Shown here: positions 32,090 to 43,128 of the stretch, in pieces
Numbering within the stretch: the stretch's first letter is position 1
Layout of the letters: the number at the start of each line of letters is the position of its first letter
Source of the DNA: Mallotus nudiflorus
Taxonomy: Eukaryota; Streptophyta; Magnoliopsida; Malpighiales; Euphorbiaceae
NCBI GenBank assembly: GCA_947683625.1
Contig: CANTUR010000649.1
Coordinates: 1,178,001 to 1,242,000, forward strand
Direction: 5' to 3'
DNA: 64,000 bases
Notes under the pieces: generated by a model
Database searches by the model: none
What the model was told of the DNA's origin: nothing
What the model saw: the letters and a program-made list of their open reading frames with translations, nothing else
Translations under genes and position numbers: made by a program

Positions 32090-33217
32090 TTATATAGAAG
32101 AGCCTCAGATGGTTTACAACTCCGATGTCTAGATGAATCTGAGGCTGCAAGAGTAATAGAAGAAGTATATGAGGGTGTTTGTGGTCCACACCTGAATGGA
32201 GCAATCCTGGCTATGAAGCTAATTAGATAAGGGTTCTTTTAGATGACAATAATGGAAGACTGCATCAAATTTGTAAAAAAATGCCATAAGTGTCAGATCC
32301 ATAGGAATGTTAGCCACCTTCCCCCAATAAAACTACATTACATCTTCTCTCCATGGCCCTTCTCAACATGGGGACTAAACATAATTGGAGAAATTCACTC
32401 AACAACCTCAAACGGGCACAGGTTCATCCTAATGGCAATGGACTACTTTACAAAATAGGTCGAAGCAGAATCATTTACAAGGATAAGAGCCAAGCCAGTG
32501 GTTAGGTTCATCAAAAGAAACCTGTTCTATCGATATAGGATCCCCCATTATATCATCTCTGATAACAGTGTCCAATTCTAAGGGGAAGTTAGAGAGCTAC
32601 TGAGGAGTTATAAAGTGGAACATCATAGATCTTCTCCTTATTGACCATAGGCTAATGGGGTAGTCAAAGCTGCAAACAAAAATATCAAAAAGATCTTGTC
32701 AAAGATGACTCAGACTTACTAAGACTAGGCAGCCAGATTGCCATATGCGTTATGGGGGTATCGAACGATAGTCAGAACTTTAACAGGAGCAACTCCTTTC
32801 TCATTAGTGTATAAATCAGAAGTAGTTCTTCTAATTGAAATAGAGATAAAGTCTCATTAAGTAGCAATCAAATCTGAATTACTAGAAGTATAGTGGGCTC
32901 AACAGAGGCACAAAAATCTCACTCTATTAGACAACCAAAGGCTCAAGGCTCCATACCACACACAGTTGTATCAGGCTTGACTAACCAAGGCCTTTAATAG
33001 AAAAGTAAAACACAAAAGTATGAAAATGGGAGACTGGGTGCTAAAGAAAATAAGATAGAATGTTTTGAACCCTAGAGGGAAATTCAAACCAAACTAGAAA
33101 GGTCCATACTTGGTCAAACATGTCCTATAAAAAGGAGCCATCAAGCTGATGAATTTTTAAGGCAATGAATTCTCTGAACTTATCAATATAGACTGCCTAA
33201 AGAAGTACCACATCTAA
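32090..33217 (+). pseudogene. Integrase, Tat-like element
   Basis: An HHCC zinc-finger region (CGPHLNGAI, then KKCHKCQIHRN near 32280-32310) leads into the catalytic core. The first core Asp position reads WGLNIIGEI, with Asn instead of Asp. The second, ISDNSVQF, keeps Asp. The third reads ANGVVKAANKN, with Lys where the family has Glu. The C-terminal part (about 32990-33217) has the MGDWVL and KGPYLV motifs usual for Ty3/gypsy integrases. At least eight stops interrupt it. It is inactive. Confidence 0.82.
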
Positions 33218-34573
33218 GGCACAAAAAAAAAGAAAAAAAAATCATCCTACTAAGTTAAAACCTAAAAATGACAGCTCAGGAAAAAATTAAGGAAAGAGAG
33301 AAAATACTTAACTAGAAAAACTGAGAAGGCTAGTTAAGGATAGGGGTAACCTCAAATTCAAAATTTTGATGAATGCAACTGTGCTTTTCTTAAATGATTA
33401 CAGTGAAATGAGAATGATTGCCAATTTATACAAAATGTCTTTGAAAAGTGTAACACATTTTATCATTATGAATTGTATCAAGCATGCTTTGCATCTTTTT
33501 TCATTACATGACTATGGTTCTTACCATCCTCTCTAAGCTCACTCCTTAAGATTAGCCACTATTGTATAGTAAAAAAAAGAAGCCCAACTAGGTGTGAAAA
33601 TCTCCAAAAGAGACACCTTAGGCAAAAAAGAGAAGAAAAAGAAAACACAACAAAGTACGAAAAGCTCCAAAAGGAGACACCTTAAGTAAAAAAGGGAAGA
33701 AAGGCGGATGATAGTAATGGCATCATCATCAATTATGCATAGCAGTAAGCATATATAGTCATCATAGTGCAATCATTATACAACATCCGAGACAAACACC
33801 CAAATACAACACCCAGAGTCCAAACCCTCAGGAAAATGATACAATAAAGCAATCTACAGACTAAAAGTCCTACACCTATCTCCTAAAATAACTACATCAA
33901 CCACAGCTACCATCAAAAGCAAGCAATGGTCCTGCTCAAGCATCCCCCTCATTTGATCCTGGCTCATCGTCGTTCATTGCAAGGGACGATGCTGTCACGA
34001 TAAGTTGCATGCTCCCACTCCTATTCACGACTAGCAAGATTGCTCAACCTGCATTACACATTGCATATCATACACTCATATATAAAATATGTGCATAAAA
34101 TAAACATGTACAATAAAGAAGCATACCATCTGAGTGGTGGCAAACTCCAAAAAGCACTGTTGCGCAGTCCCTGCAACAGTATACCAGTACTGGCCAGAGG
34201 AGACAGGAATCTGCAAAAGCAAGCAAACAAGTCAATTACCACTCACTAGATAAATGAAACAAAGGTAAGAATGAGAAAAGAACACGAACATGGGTAGCAT
34301 TAGCAAGAGCAACCCGACTAAGGAAAGCCAAGTCTAGGTAAATTGAAGCTCACTGCTCTACCAAGGATATTCTTCCTAAGTAAGAAAAAGATGACTGAAC
34401 TATCAAATCCCCAAGGATAGTGTATTTAAAAGCCATACCACTAGCATGAGCTATCACCTCAATGCGGAGTGTGCCCTCATCATCCTCAAAGTGGGATCTA
34501 GATCTCCTCTAGTATTGCTACAGATAAGCTCTCATAATCCATGTCAATTATAATTTATTACTAATAAAGTTTG
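33218..34573 (+). other. Sequence between pol and the antisense gene
   Basis: A-rich and repetitive phrases (CTCCAAAAG-AGACACCTTA near 33600 and 33665). No supported gene. The short frame at 33539-33772 is low-complexity, and 34040-34249 shows no domain. Confidence 0.5.
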
Positions 34574-36519
34574 CTACATGCTTGCACTAAAATAAGAATA
34601 AAAGCTTACCGAATCAGAAGAAGAAACTCTCAACAACCCATATGATGGCTTGGCCCTCGAACCTGAAGGATGAGATGCATCTACTAGAGAAGGTAAAGGA
34701 GAAGAAAAGGTCCCAGTAACTATAGCATCAATTAGTTGAGGGATCAATACATCAGCATAAGGCAAACCCTCACTCTCCAAGAGGCTCTTAAAGGGGAATC
34801 CTATCATAATAGTAGCAAGATCATTGTCGTGGAGCTTATTACCCCAGAATATGTCCCTAGAGGGAGGAATGAGAACTCTCCTCATGTATAGGCCATCCCA
34901 CCAATAATGGACTCACTTGCCTAAATACCATACCCTGCCGACGAGGCCAGAAAGCAACACTTGTCTTTATCAGCTGCCATGCAACCACTATCTCTGTCAT
35001 CTAGTGAGATCTTATCACCCACCAATAAAGAAAGATATGCTCAAAGGGCAGCAATAAACAAACAATCCTTAAGAAAGGAATAACCAACACAACATGAATT
35101 AGACATACCTAATCAAAGGAAAGCTTCCTCATATGGTCCCAAGCTATAGTGCAATCCTTAATCAAATTAGTAGTCTTCCTGATCTAGTGAGAATAATGAG
35201 GGAAGCCATCCTCCTGGAAATGCTTGATGGATGGATGGGGGAGAATCCCGAACTCATATGCCTAGATTTGTCAAAATCATAGGGTCAGAAATAACAAACC
35301 AAAAGCAAAAGAACAGACAACAGAACTCCTACTCACGTCTAGCATGAACAAGCATCCGCAGATCCTTAAGCCCCTCAACATGCTGCGTCTAGCCCTAAGT
35401 ACATATGAGCAAAGGCAGCAGTGCCCCAATAATACCTTGGCAAGCCATCCAGGTCCCTAAAGATAGGTAGCAATGACAGATCACCCGTACTAGAAGGATT
35501 CAAGAAAATAATAGCACTCAGTAAATAAAATAAAAAGTAGCAGGCCAGCTGCTCTATTAAAACAAGATTATCATCATATAAAGCCCGTCCAAAAGAAACA
35601 AACTTTGTGTACCAAGCAAAATACGGACAACCAAACTTCATAGGAGTGACTACCATATGCAAATCCCTCATGAAACACCTCCTCGCCATAGTAGTGGAAC
35701 ACTCCTCATCACTAAAAGGAATGGACTCTCCAGAAAAGCTCAAGCGCATGATAGCGGCAAAGTCCAATGAGGTAATAATCATCTCCCCGACAGGCAGATA
35801 GAAAGTATACATCATGTCCATCCACCGCTCTATTAATGCATACATAGCAATCTGACTCAATGCATATGAGTCATAAAATAATATAACAATTACTCCATCA
35901 AAGCCCTTCCCGGAAACCATCTACTTTACGCATATTGGGAGACCCTGATAGTACATACTAACCCTATTGAAACTACCAGGAAGCACAGTGACATACCTAT
36001 GGGGCTATAAATAAGAGGTACGCTATCAAACATTTGTACAACTACTAAATACTAACACATCTTTCTCTATCACTCAAATAGGATCAAAATAGTAACAAAG
36101 GAAAAACATCACGGTAAGCAAATAGTCACAAAAAAATAAAGCAAGAGCTATCAACCATAAGCATTTACAATAAAGCTAGACAGAAAATTACAGTAAGAGC
36201 TATATAGCTACAACTATAACAACTTCATACAATAATAAAAAATAGTAAAAATAATCAATGAATAAGCTTTAGAAAATAAAGGCAAAGAGCGACCTACCTC
36301 ACAACGATGATGCACCCAAGCATAAGTCTCTAAACTATGAATAATAAGGATCGGATCTCCCTAAGAAAGTCTAGAAGGTTGAGAACTCTAACCACCAAAT
36401 GTGCCAGTCCTAACTACGAACGTCCCAGCTCCAGTGGCCTCTGTAAAGTCACCCCTAAGATCAACATCAACATCAATAAAAATGTCCTCCAAACCCTCAT
36501 GGATGTTGGGAAACTCCAT
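34574..36519 (-). pseudogene. Antisense plant mobile domain (PMD) gene inside the Tat-like element
   Basis: Encoded opposite to gag-pol. The core (35375-35920, 181 codons) has ALIERWMDMMYTFYLPVGE, then ITSLDFAAIM, GESIPFSDEE and later YYWGTAAFAHMYLGLDAA. This is the pattern of the plant mobile domain (aminotransferase-like, PMD), found in host MAIL/MAIN-type proteins and in some transposable elements. Candidate exons: 36298-36519 (ATG at 36519), 35337-35996, 35261 leftwards, and 34574-34885 near the end. Donors GTAGGT (36297), GTGAGT (35336) and GTATGT follow exons. Acceptors ATAG (35997) and TCTAG (35262) precede them, giving introns of 301 and 75 bp. In-frame stops in exon 1, a stop before 35920 and a frameshift near 35375 show it is dead here. 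The reading frame does not join cleanly across intron 1, so the exon model is tentative. Confidence 0.72.
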
Positions 36520-36653
36520 CTTATGCAAAAGAAAATAGAAATACATAACTAAAAATAGAGCAGAAAGCACTCAAAATATGAAAAGGGTCAAGAAAAGTTA
36601 GAGAACACTCAAAGAAGTCTAGACAAAGCCTCCCAAAACCTCTAAAATAGCCA

Positions 36654-36870
36654 CTTAAATAATCATGGAGGGGGGGACTTGCGTGACCATGCAAAAGTGC
36701 TTGACCACGTGCAAAAGCGCGTGATCACATGGTCCTTACACATAGTCACGCATACTTCCCCCTTCCACGTGCTCTTCTGTGGTTTTATGTGCATTTTGAG
36801 ACTTTGCACACTCACTATTACAGTCTTAAACTTCCATTTGAGCATAAGATATGCACCAAACTGATATAAA
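36654..36870 (-). promoter_or_regulatory. Candidate promoter of the antisense PMD gene
   Basis: Upstream of the antisense start, the minus strand has a TATA-like ATTATTTAAG (36654-36663) and two CACGTG boxes (36706-36711, 36766-36771). The segment 36681 to about 36870 read on the minus strand aligns with the element's own LTR (about 39280-39522, plus strand), for example CGTGGTCA and GTATGCGT in the same order and spacing. It thus looks like an inverted LTR-type promoter driving antisense transcription. Activity is inferred. Confidence 0.55.
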
Positions 36871-37106
36871 AGTACACTGGTAAGGACTTCATCTATTTAA
36901 AGACACTGTGCGTGCACCACTTTTTTTAGAAAACTCAACATCTTACAAAAGAAGAAGAGTAAGAAAAATTCACTGTAAGAGTATCTTACTCTAAATCATT
37001 AAAATCACATCCTCAATATGATAAATCACCGCATCATTACTGCATCATCGCTGCATCATTACTACATCACTACTGCACCACTATTGCATCATCACCACTA
37101 TCTCAT

Positions 37107-37893
37107 TCATTGCTTAGAAGTTTTCATATTGCTTAGCAGCATCCTCACACCACTTAAAAGCACCCTCTCATCGCTTAGAAGAATTCAAATTGCTTAAAGG
37201 CTCTTTCATTATTTAAAAGCACTTTCACTGCTTACAAGCATCTTCTCATTACTTAGAAGCACTATCACATTGCTTAAAAGCACTATCACATTGCTTAGAA
37301 GCATTCACATTGCTTAGAAGCACTCTCACATTGCTTAGAAGCACTCTCACATTGCTTAGAAGCATTCATATTACTTAAAAGTAATTTCATTACTTAAAAG
37401 CACTTTCACTATTTAGAAGCATCTTTTCATTGCGTAGAAGCACTTTCACTGCTTAGAAGCATCTCCTCATTGCGTAGAAGCATCCTCAAATTGCTTAGGA
37501 GCATTCTCACATTACTTAGGAGCATTTGAATTGCTTAGAAGCATCTTCTCATTGCTTAAAAGCATCTTCACATTGCTTAAAAGCACTATAACATTGCTTA
37601 GAAGCATTCACATTGCTCAGGAGCACTCTCACATTGCTTAGGATCATTCACATTACTTGAAAGCATATTCTCATTGCTTAGAAGCATCCTCATATTGCTT
37701 AAAAGCACTATCACATCGCTTATAGACATTTATATTGCTTAGAAGCATTATCACATTGCTTAGAAGCATTCACATTGCTTAGGAGCACTCTCACATTGCT
37801 TAGGAGAATTCACATTGTTGAAAGCATCTTCTCATGCTTAGAAGCATCCTCACATTACTTGGAAGCATCCTCACACTATTTAGGAGCATTCCC
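37107..37893 (+). repeat. Tandem array of about 21-bp units
   Basis: Roughly 35-40 degenerate copies of a unit like ATTGCTTAGAAGCACTCTCAC, in the 3' region of the Tat-like element. A short array of GCATCATTACT-type units (about 37028-37098) precedes it. Non-coding. Confidence 0.9.
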
Positions 37894-37895
37894 AT

Positions 37896-38632
37896 CTTCA
37901 TTTATGTGACACATAAGAAGGTTATAGTCATATGATCATTCGCGTGACACCTAAGAAGGTTATAGTCGCATGATTCATTCACATGACACCTAGAAAGGTT
38001 ATAGTCGCATTCGTATTTTTTTTAGTAGCATGTTCATTCGCATGACACCAAAGAAGGTTACAGTCGTAATGTTCATTCGCGTGACACCTAAGAAGGTTAT
38101 AGTCATGACACCTAAAAAGGTTATAGTCACATGTTTATTTGCATGACACGTAAGAAGGTTATAATCACATGTTCATTTGCATGACACCTAAGAATGTTAT
38201 AGTTGCATATGCATTTTGCTTAGTAGCATGTTCATTCGTGTGATACTTAAGAAGGTTATAGTCCCATATGCATTTTGCTTAATAGTATATTCATTTGTGT
38301 GACACATAAGAAGGTTATAGTCGCATCTGCCTTTTGCTTAGTAGCATCCTCATTCACGTGACACCTAAGAAGGTTATAATCATATGTTCATTTATGTGAC
38401 ACTTAAGAAGGTTATAATCATATGTTCATTTATATGACACTTAAGAAGGTTATAGTCACATGTTCATTCAAGTAACACCTAAGAAGGTTGTAGTCGCATG
38501 TTCATTTGCATGACACCTAAGAAGGTTATAGTCATATAATCATTCACGTGACACCTAAAAAGTTTATAGTCGCATCCGCATTTTGCTTAATAGCATCCTC
38601 ATTTACGTGGCACCTAAAAAGGTTATAGTCAC
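37896..38632 (+). repeat. Tandem array of about 38-bp units, 17 copies
   Basis: I count 17 copies carrying a GACACCTAAGAAGGTTATAG core, separated by CATGTTCATTCGCGT-like sequence. Some units carry an extra TTTTGCTTAGTAGCAT insert that resembles the unit of the neighbouring 21-bp array. It lies just 5' of the right LTR. Confidence 0.92.
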
Positions 38633-38876
38633 TTATGCACTCTACACTTTGCATTAATCACAGGTTTGCATATGTCCTAAAATAGCACCTTACATGATGA
38701 CCAAGTCACAAATTAACAACAACAAACAAAACATGACATCAGCAGTCAAATCTTAATGAGACGTTTAGAAGTAACCCACAAGTAAGTACCTCTCTCCCTA
38801 CTAAAATGTTTTTGCATCTTTGCATTTGCTTCATGTGTATTGGCACTAGCACTAGGTGGCTATATAACATACGTGA

Positions 38877-38889
38877 AGCATGGGGAAAT
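38877..38889 (+). other. Polypurine tract of the Tat-like element
   Basis: AGCATGGGGAAAT lies immediately upstream of the right LTR start TGTCATACC. It is purine-rich with one interruption, as expected for a plus-strand priming site in an ageing copy. Confidence 0.5.
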
Positions 38890-40724
38890 TGTCATACCTC
38901 AAATTTGACTATCCCCAGAAAGGTCTAATAATGAATTGAATCCCCGAGATGACTAGAGTCTACTCATTCATAACACCTCTGAAGTGTGCAACCTTAAAAC
39001 ACCCAACCGATCCCACCAGTATGTAAAATCAATCATCGAGTTATTAAGTTGTGCTCCAACCTTATGAAATATTAATTATTAGAATAACGAGAGGTTTATT
39101 TTGAGAAAACTCCTCTTAGAAAACTCAGCTCATCGAGCTGGTGCATATTTCGTTAGATCGAGACCCAGCTTTATGAAAAAATGGAAATTGATTTTGATAA
39201 AACAGACTTTGAGAACATGTCTGGAGGGCTCCAAAACCTTCAAAAGTGGTCCCAGATTGGTCTAACATAACCTACATATCAGTGCGTATCACTCAGAAGT
39301 TGATGTACTAAAATCAAAGCTGAATTTTGCAAAACATACTCCTGAAACGCGTCTGGAAGGCCCAAAAACCCTAGAGACCAACCTCAAAATAGTGCACGTA
39401 GAACTAAGAAGAGTGCATAGAGCATCAAAGTATGCGTAGAACCCGTAAAGAGCGTATAGATCATCGAATGGTGTGAAAACGCGCACACTGTGCGTGGTCA
39501 CACGCACTTGGTATGGCCACGCACAAAAATACACTTACAAGCATATGACCACGCCTACACCACACCATTCTACATATTTTTTCCTATAAATAGACCCCTC
39601 TACACCTTATTTTGAAGGGGGGAAGCAAGTGAAGACACATACACACTCAAGAGTCCATCTGATCGAAAGCGGGAAAAATCCTTTCCCATACAGTTTTTGC
39701 TCTCCCACAGCTTTTCCTTTAGGTTGTTAGATCCTTTTTTTCCACTAAACCCAGCCTTATCTTTGTCAAAGCACACTTCAAAGGTATGCAATCTAGCATC
39801 ATTCTGCTGTCATTTTGAACCTCTCGACGAGGAAAGCTTGATAATTTCTCGAAGCTAGAGCTTCAAAGTTCACATAAGCTAAGTCGAGTCTAAGGACCAC
39901 ACAATCATTTTAACACGTTTACTTTACCTGCACTGCATTTTATTTTATTGTCACTAGCATTTAGGAATATTGTTGTGCTTGTGTGATGAGACTAACAAAC
40001 TTGCATGCTACATGAATAATATATGCATTTTTATGCTCATTTTACATCATCATTCTACATCCTCTATTTCCAAAGTCATGAAATCGCATCGTAAATATCA
40101 ATAACGTGAAAAAATTTCATGTCTTAGAATAGAGTCATCATGCTCTCGGTCTAATGATGACCTCATGCATCTTTTATACTATCATCATTCATCATCATAG
40201 CATAAATAATCACTAGAGTAAATAATCACTGGAAGCATGATCATCTTATCATTCATCAAATAAGTTGTGTAAATGGTCGTGTTACCTTTACATATCAATC
40301 ATATTAGATTTACTTTTCTACAATCTTCTTCTTTTCATATGTATTTTATCAGGAAAGCGATGTAATAAAATCCTCAGCTTTATTATCCTAGATTTTTTGT
40401 TGTATTGTGTGAATGCTATATAAACTATCATCACCGAAACTAGGGTGTTGTGGTAGCTATACATCGAATATTATATAATGAGAAATAGTCAAAAAGTATA
40501 TATGATCTCCTGAACCCGGAAATCTCTGCTAGGGAAAATACTCGCTGAGTGACCCGATATTGTCCCTTTCTTCTTCTGATTTTCTAAAAGTCGGGTGGTG
40601 ACTCCATAAAAACAAAAGCATCTCATCCCCCCAAGACTAATCATTTGTCCCTATTTGATAAAGTTGTCATGTCCCTTGGAAACAAAAAAATCAACTCAAA
40701 AAAAAAAAAGCAATGTTGCTCACA
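38890..40724 (+). repeat. Right LTR of the Tat-like element
   Basis: A 1835-bp LTR from TGTCATACC to GTTGCTCACA. Its last 830 bp match the left LTR. The U3 carries a cluster of CGTG/CACG motifs (about 39480-39530) followed by a TATA box. Confidence 0.85.
39585..39592 (+). promoter_or_regulatory. TATA box of the Tat-like LTR
   Basis: TATAAATA, in CCTATAAATAGACCCCTC, is a consensus plant TATA box about 60 bp after the CGTG-rich motif cluster. Transcription would start near 39620. Confidence 0.7.
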
Positions 40725-40726
40725 CC

Positions 40727-41937
40727 ATTAAAATTTCAATTCTTTTATTTTAACATTATATCTTATTAAGTCCTTGTAAAATATATAATTTACTCCCTAT
40801 ATTTTTTAATTTTACTAAATAAATCCTCAAAAGTTTAATTTTTTACTAGTTAAATCCTTATTTTTTACTTTTCTATCTTAATTATTAAAATCTTAAAAGA
40901 CATATTCTTTCATTAATTTTTTCTCATATAGTTATAATATAGGTCATTTATTTATAATAAATTTATATTAATAAAAGATATATGTACAATATTAAAAAAT
41001 AATTTAAAAATATGTATAATAGAAATCGAAATTAAATATATATGATAAATATTTTTTTATCTATTTTGATATAACATATTTTAATAATCATCAACATTTA
41101 TATACCTAATTAATAAATTTGTAATTTCATTAATTTTTTTCACTAAAGTAATCTAATAAAACTATGAAGAATCTACATCATTATTTTTAAAAATTATTTT
41201 CTTATCTAATTTAGCTTTAAGGCATTTAATTATAATTTGAAACTTTTAATTTTGATGAATTAAGACTTCTATATAAATCATTCGCTTATAAAAATGTTAA
41301 ATGATGATATATATATTTTCCTATTTTGGCTAATTAATAGATAGATCTAATAAATAAAAGCATGTGTCTCTTAATTATATGCATGAATTATTGTAGCTTT
41401 AACGTCAGATGAATTATAAAAAATTTGGTTAATACAATTTTTTATTTATTAAATTTATATTTTAATTAATGATGGTCTAAAATTTAAATTTATGTGTTTA
41501 AAAGTTGTATTAGTTACATATTTAATTAGAATGTTAAATTATTGAAATCACAAATTTATTAATTTTCTATACAAATACTAATAACTAGTTAAAATATTTT
41601 TGAATAAAAAATATAAAATTTTTTGTCATTTATATATTTAAATTAAATTTGTATTATACATATTTTTAAAAATCATACACAATTTTATCAATAGAAATTT
41701 ATTAGAAATTGATAATCTATATTTTTAACTAGATAAAAAAAAAAGAATATGCATTTTAAGATTTTAACAATCAACTTAAACAATTTTAAATAAGGATTTG
41801 ATTGACTAAAAATAAAAATTGTAAGGATTTAAATAGTGTAATTTAAAAATATAGGGATTCAATTATATATTTTGTAAGGACTAAATTGGATGTAGTTTTA
41901 AATATAGGAACTAAAATTTTGATAAAGAGATTCAATG
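40727..41937. mobile_element. Foldback element with long terminal inverted repeats
   Basis: Arms of about 180-200 bp are inverted copies: the left contains GTCCTTGTAAAATATATAAT (about 40775), the right contains ATTATATATTTTGTAAGGAC (about 41862). The interior (about 0.8 kb) is AT-rich and has no transposase. The left end abuts the Tat LTR end at 40724. Long inverted arms of this kind occur in non-autonomous Mutator-type elements, but the family is not verified. Confidence 0.6.
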
Positions 41938-42762
41938 CATAAGAAAATAAAAGTATAAACACTTAACGAAGAAAAAAATAAAAGTATAGAAATCACATAG
42001 AGCAAAATTGAAATATAGGATTAAAAAACTCAAAAAGTTAAGGGACCAAAAATATGGTTTTCCTTTTCAATTACACCCTAAGCTATACCCTTTATAATTT
42101 CCCAATCCCTCATTCTACCGTTAGGGATTTCCTAATTCCAATCTTGAAAAGACAAAGTTTGCAGCTCAAAGGAAGCATAGTCAGGGCAATGTTTTCCAAG
42201 GGCACATAAGGAGAAGGGTCTGCGGTTGTAGAAATGACTGTCTTCATCTGATGGAAGGAGAAATAGAAGTGAAAGAAGATGAACGAAGGAAGAAGCAACT
42301 GTTGGCAGGTTTTATAAAATTGGCTTCCAAATTGAAAAATAAAGAAGCAATTGTTGGCAGGTGCACAATGCACTTTAAAAAGCTAAGCAAAATCAAGAAA
42401 ATAGTGCGTTATTCCACACTTTCTTGATTTTCGCAGCACTTGCTCTCCTCCTCCTCCTCCTCCTCCTTCTTGAATTGAAAATTCAAAACCTGTAAAAAAA
42501 TGTCAATCGTTGCTATAAATAAGCAAAGAGGAAGCAGCAGCAACTTCTCTTTACTCTTTTGAACCAAAACTTCTCTTTCTTCCCTTATCATCATCATCGT
42601 CATCTTTTGCCTTCATTTCGTGGATAATATTTTCAATATCTTGAGACCTATGTGGACTGGAAGGAAATCCAAAGGATCATGTGTTTCGAGAAGTACTTAA
42701 TAGAGCTGAAGAGGAGGATGTGTTGGTTTATATTAATGATGATAATATGCTTTTATATAAGT
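41938..42762. other. Unassigned AT-rich DNA
   Basis: Contains a GAGGA/TCCTCC-rich run (about 42445-42470) and short frames at 42110-42373 and 42409-42603 without recognisable domains. A stretch at about 42650-42725 (GGAAATCCAAAGGATCATG and following) looks exon-like in composition, but I cannot assign it. Confidence 0.4.
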
Positions 42763-43096
42763 TGTAATTACCCAGGATTTTAAACAAAATAATATTATTT
42801 TGAGATATTAAGTATTAATAATATTTTAAATTTCTATGTATTATGATTATTTTATTGAGATTTAAAAGTTAGTTATTGTTAAGTATTAATTATTTGTTTA
42901 ATAATATTATTATATTATAATTGTTTGTGACTAGTATTCGTTATTTTACGATAAATATTTTCTTACGTAAAATCATTTATTTAGAAGTTTTATTATTTAA
43001 AAATATATTAAAGTTATTATCATTACTATTATTATTATTATTACTATTACTATTATTATAATGTTTTTTTTTATTTATCATTTTAGTGTGCATGTG

Positions 43097-43128
<32 letters not shown>

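Larger units (their letters stand above)
24693..40724 (+). mobile_element. Tat/Ogre-like Ty3/gypsy retrotransposon, degenerate
   Basis: A 16-kb plus-strand element: partial left LTR (24693-25500), PBS (25502-25519), gag, protease with G-patch, RT with RNase H, a second RNase H-like region and integrase (26859-33217). A 5.7-kb 3' region follows with an antisense PMD gene and tandem arrays, then the right LTR (38890-40724). G-patch, two RNase H regions, a non-methionine-tRNA PBS and a long repeat-rich 3' region are traits of the Tat lineage (Ogre, Retand and relatives). All coding parts are broken. The left LTR lacks about 1 kb at its 5' end, so no target duplication can be checked. Confidence 0.85.

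Noticed and set aside
37107..38632. CRISPR-like array
   Set aside because: Units are directly adjacent and degenerate, with no constant repeat and unique spacers; these are plant tandem repeats inside a retroelement.
42640..42730. Exon-like stretch before the outer LTR
   Set aside because: Composition looks coding, but it is too short and matches no family I can name.
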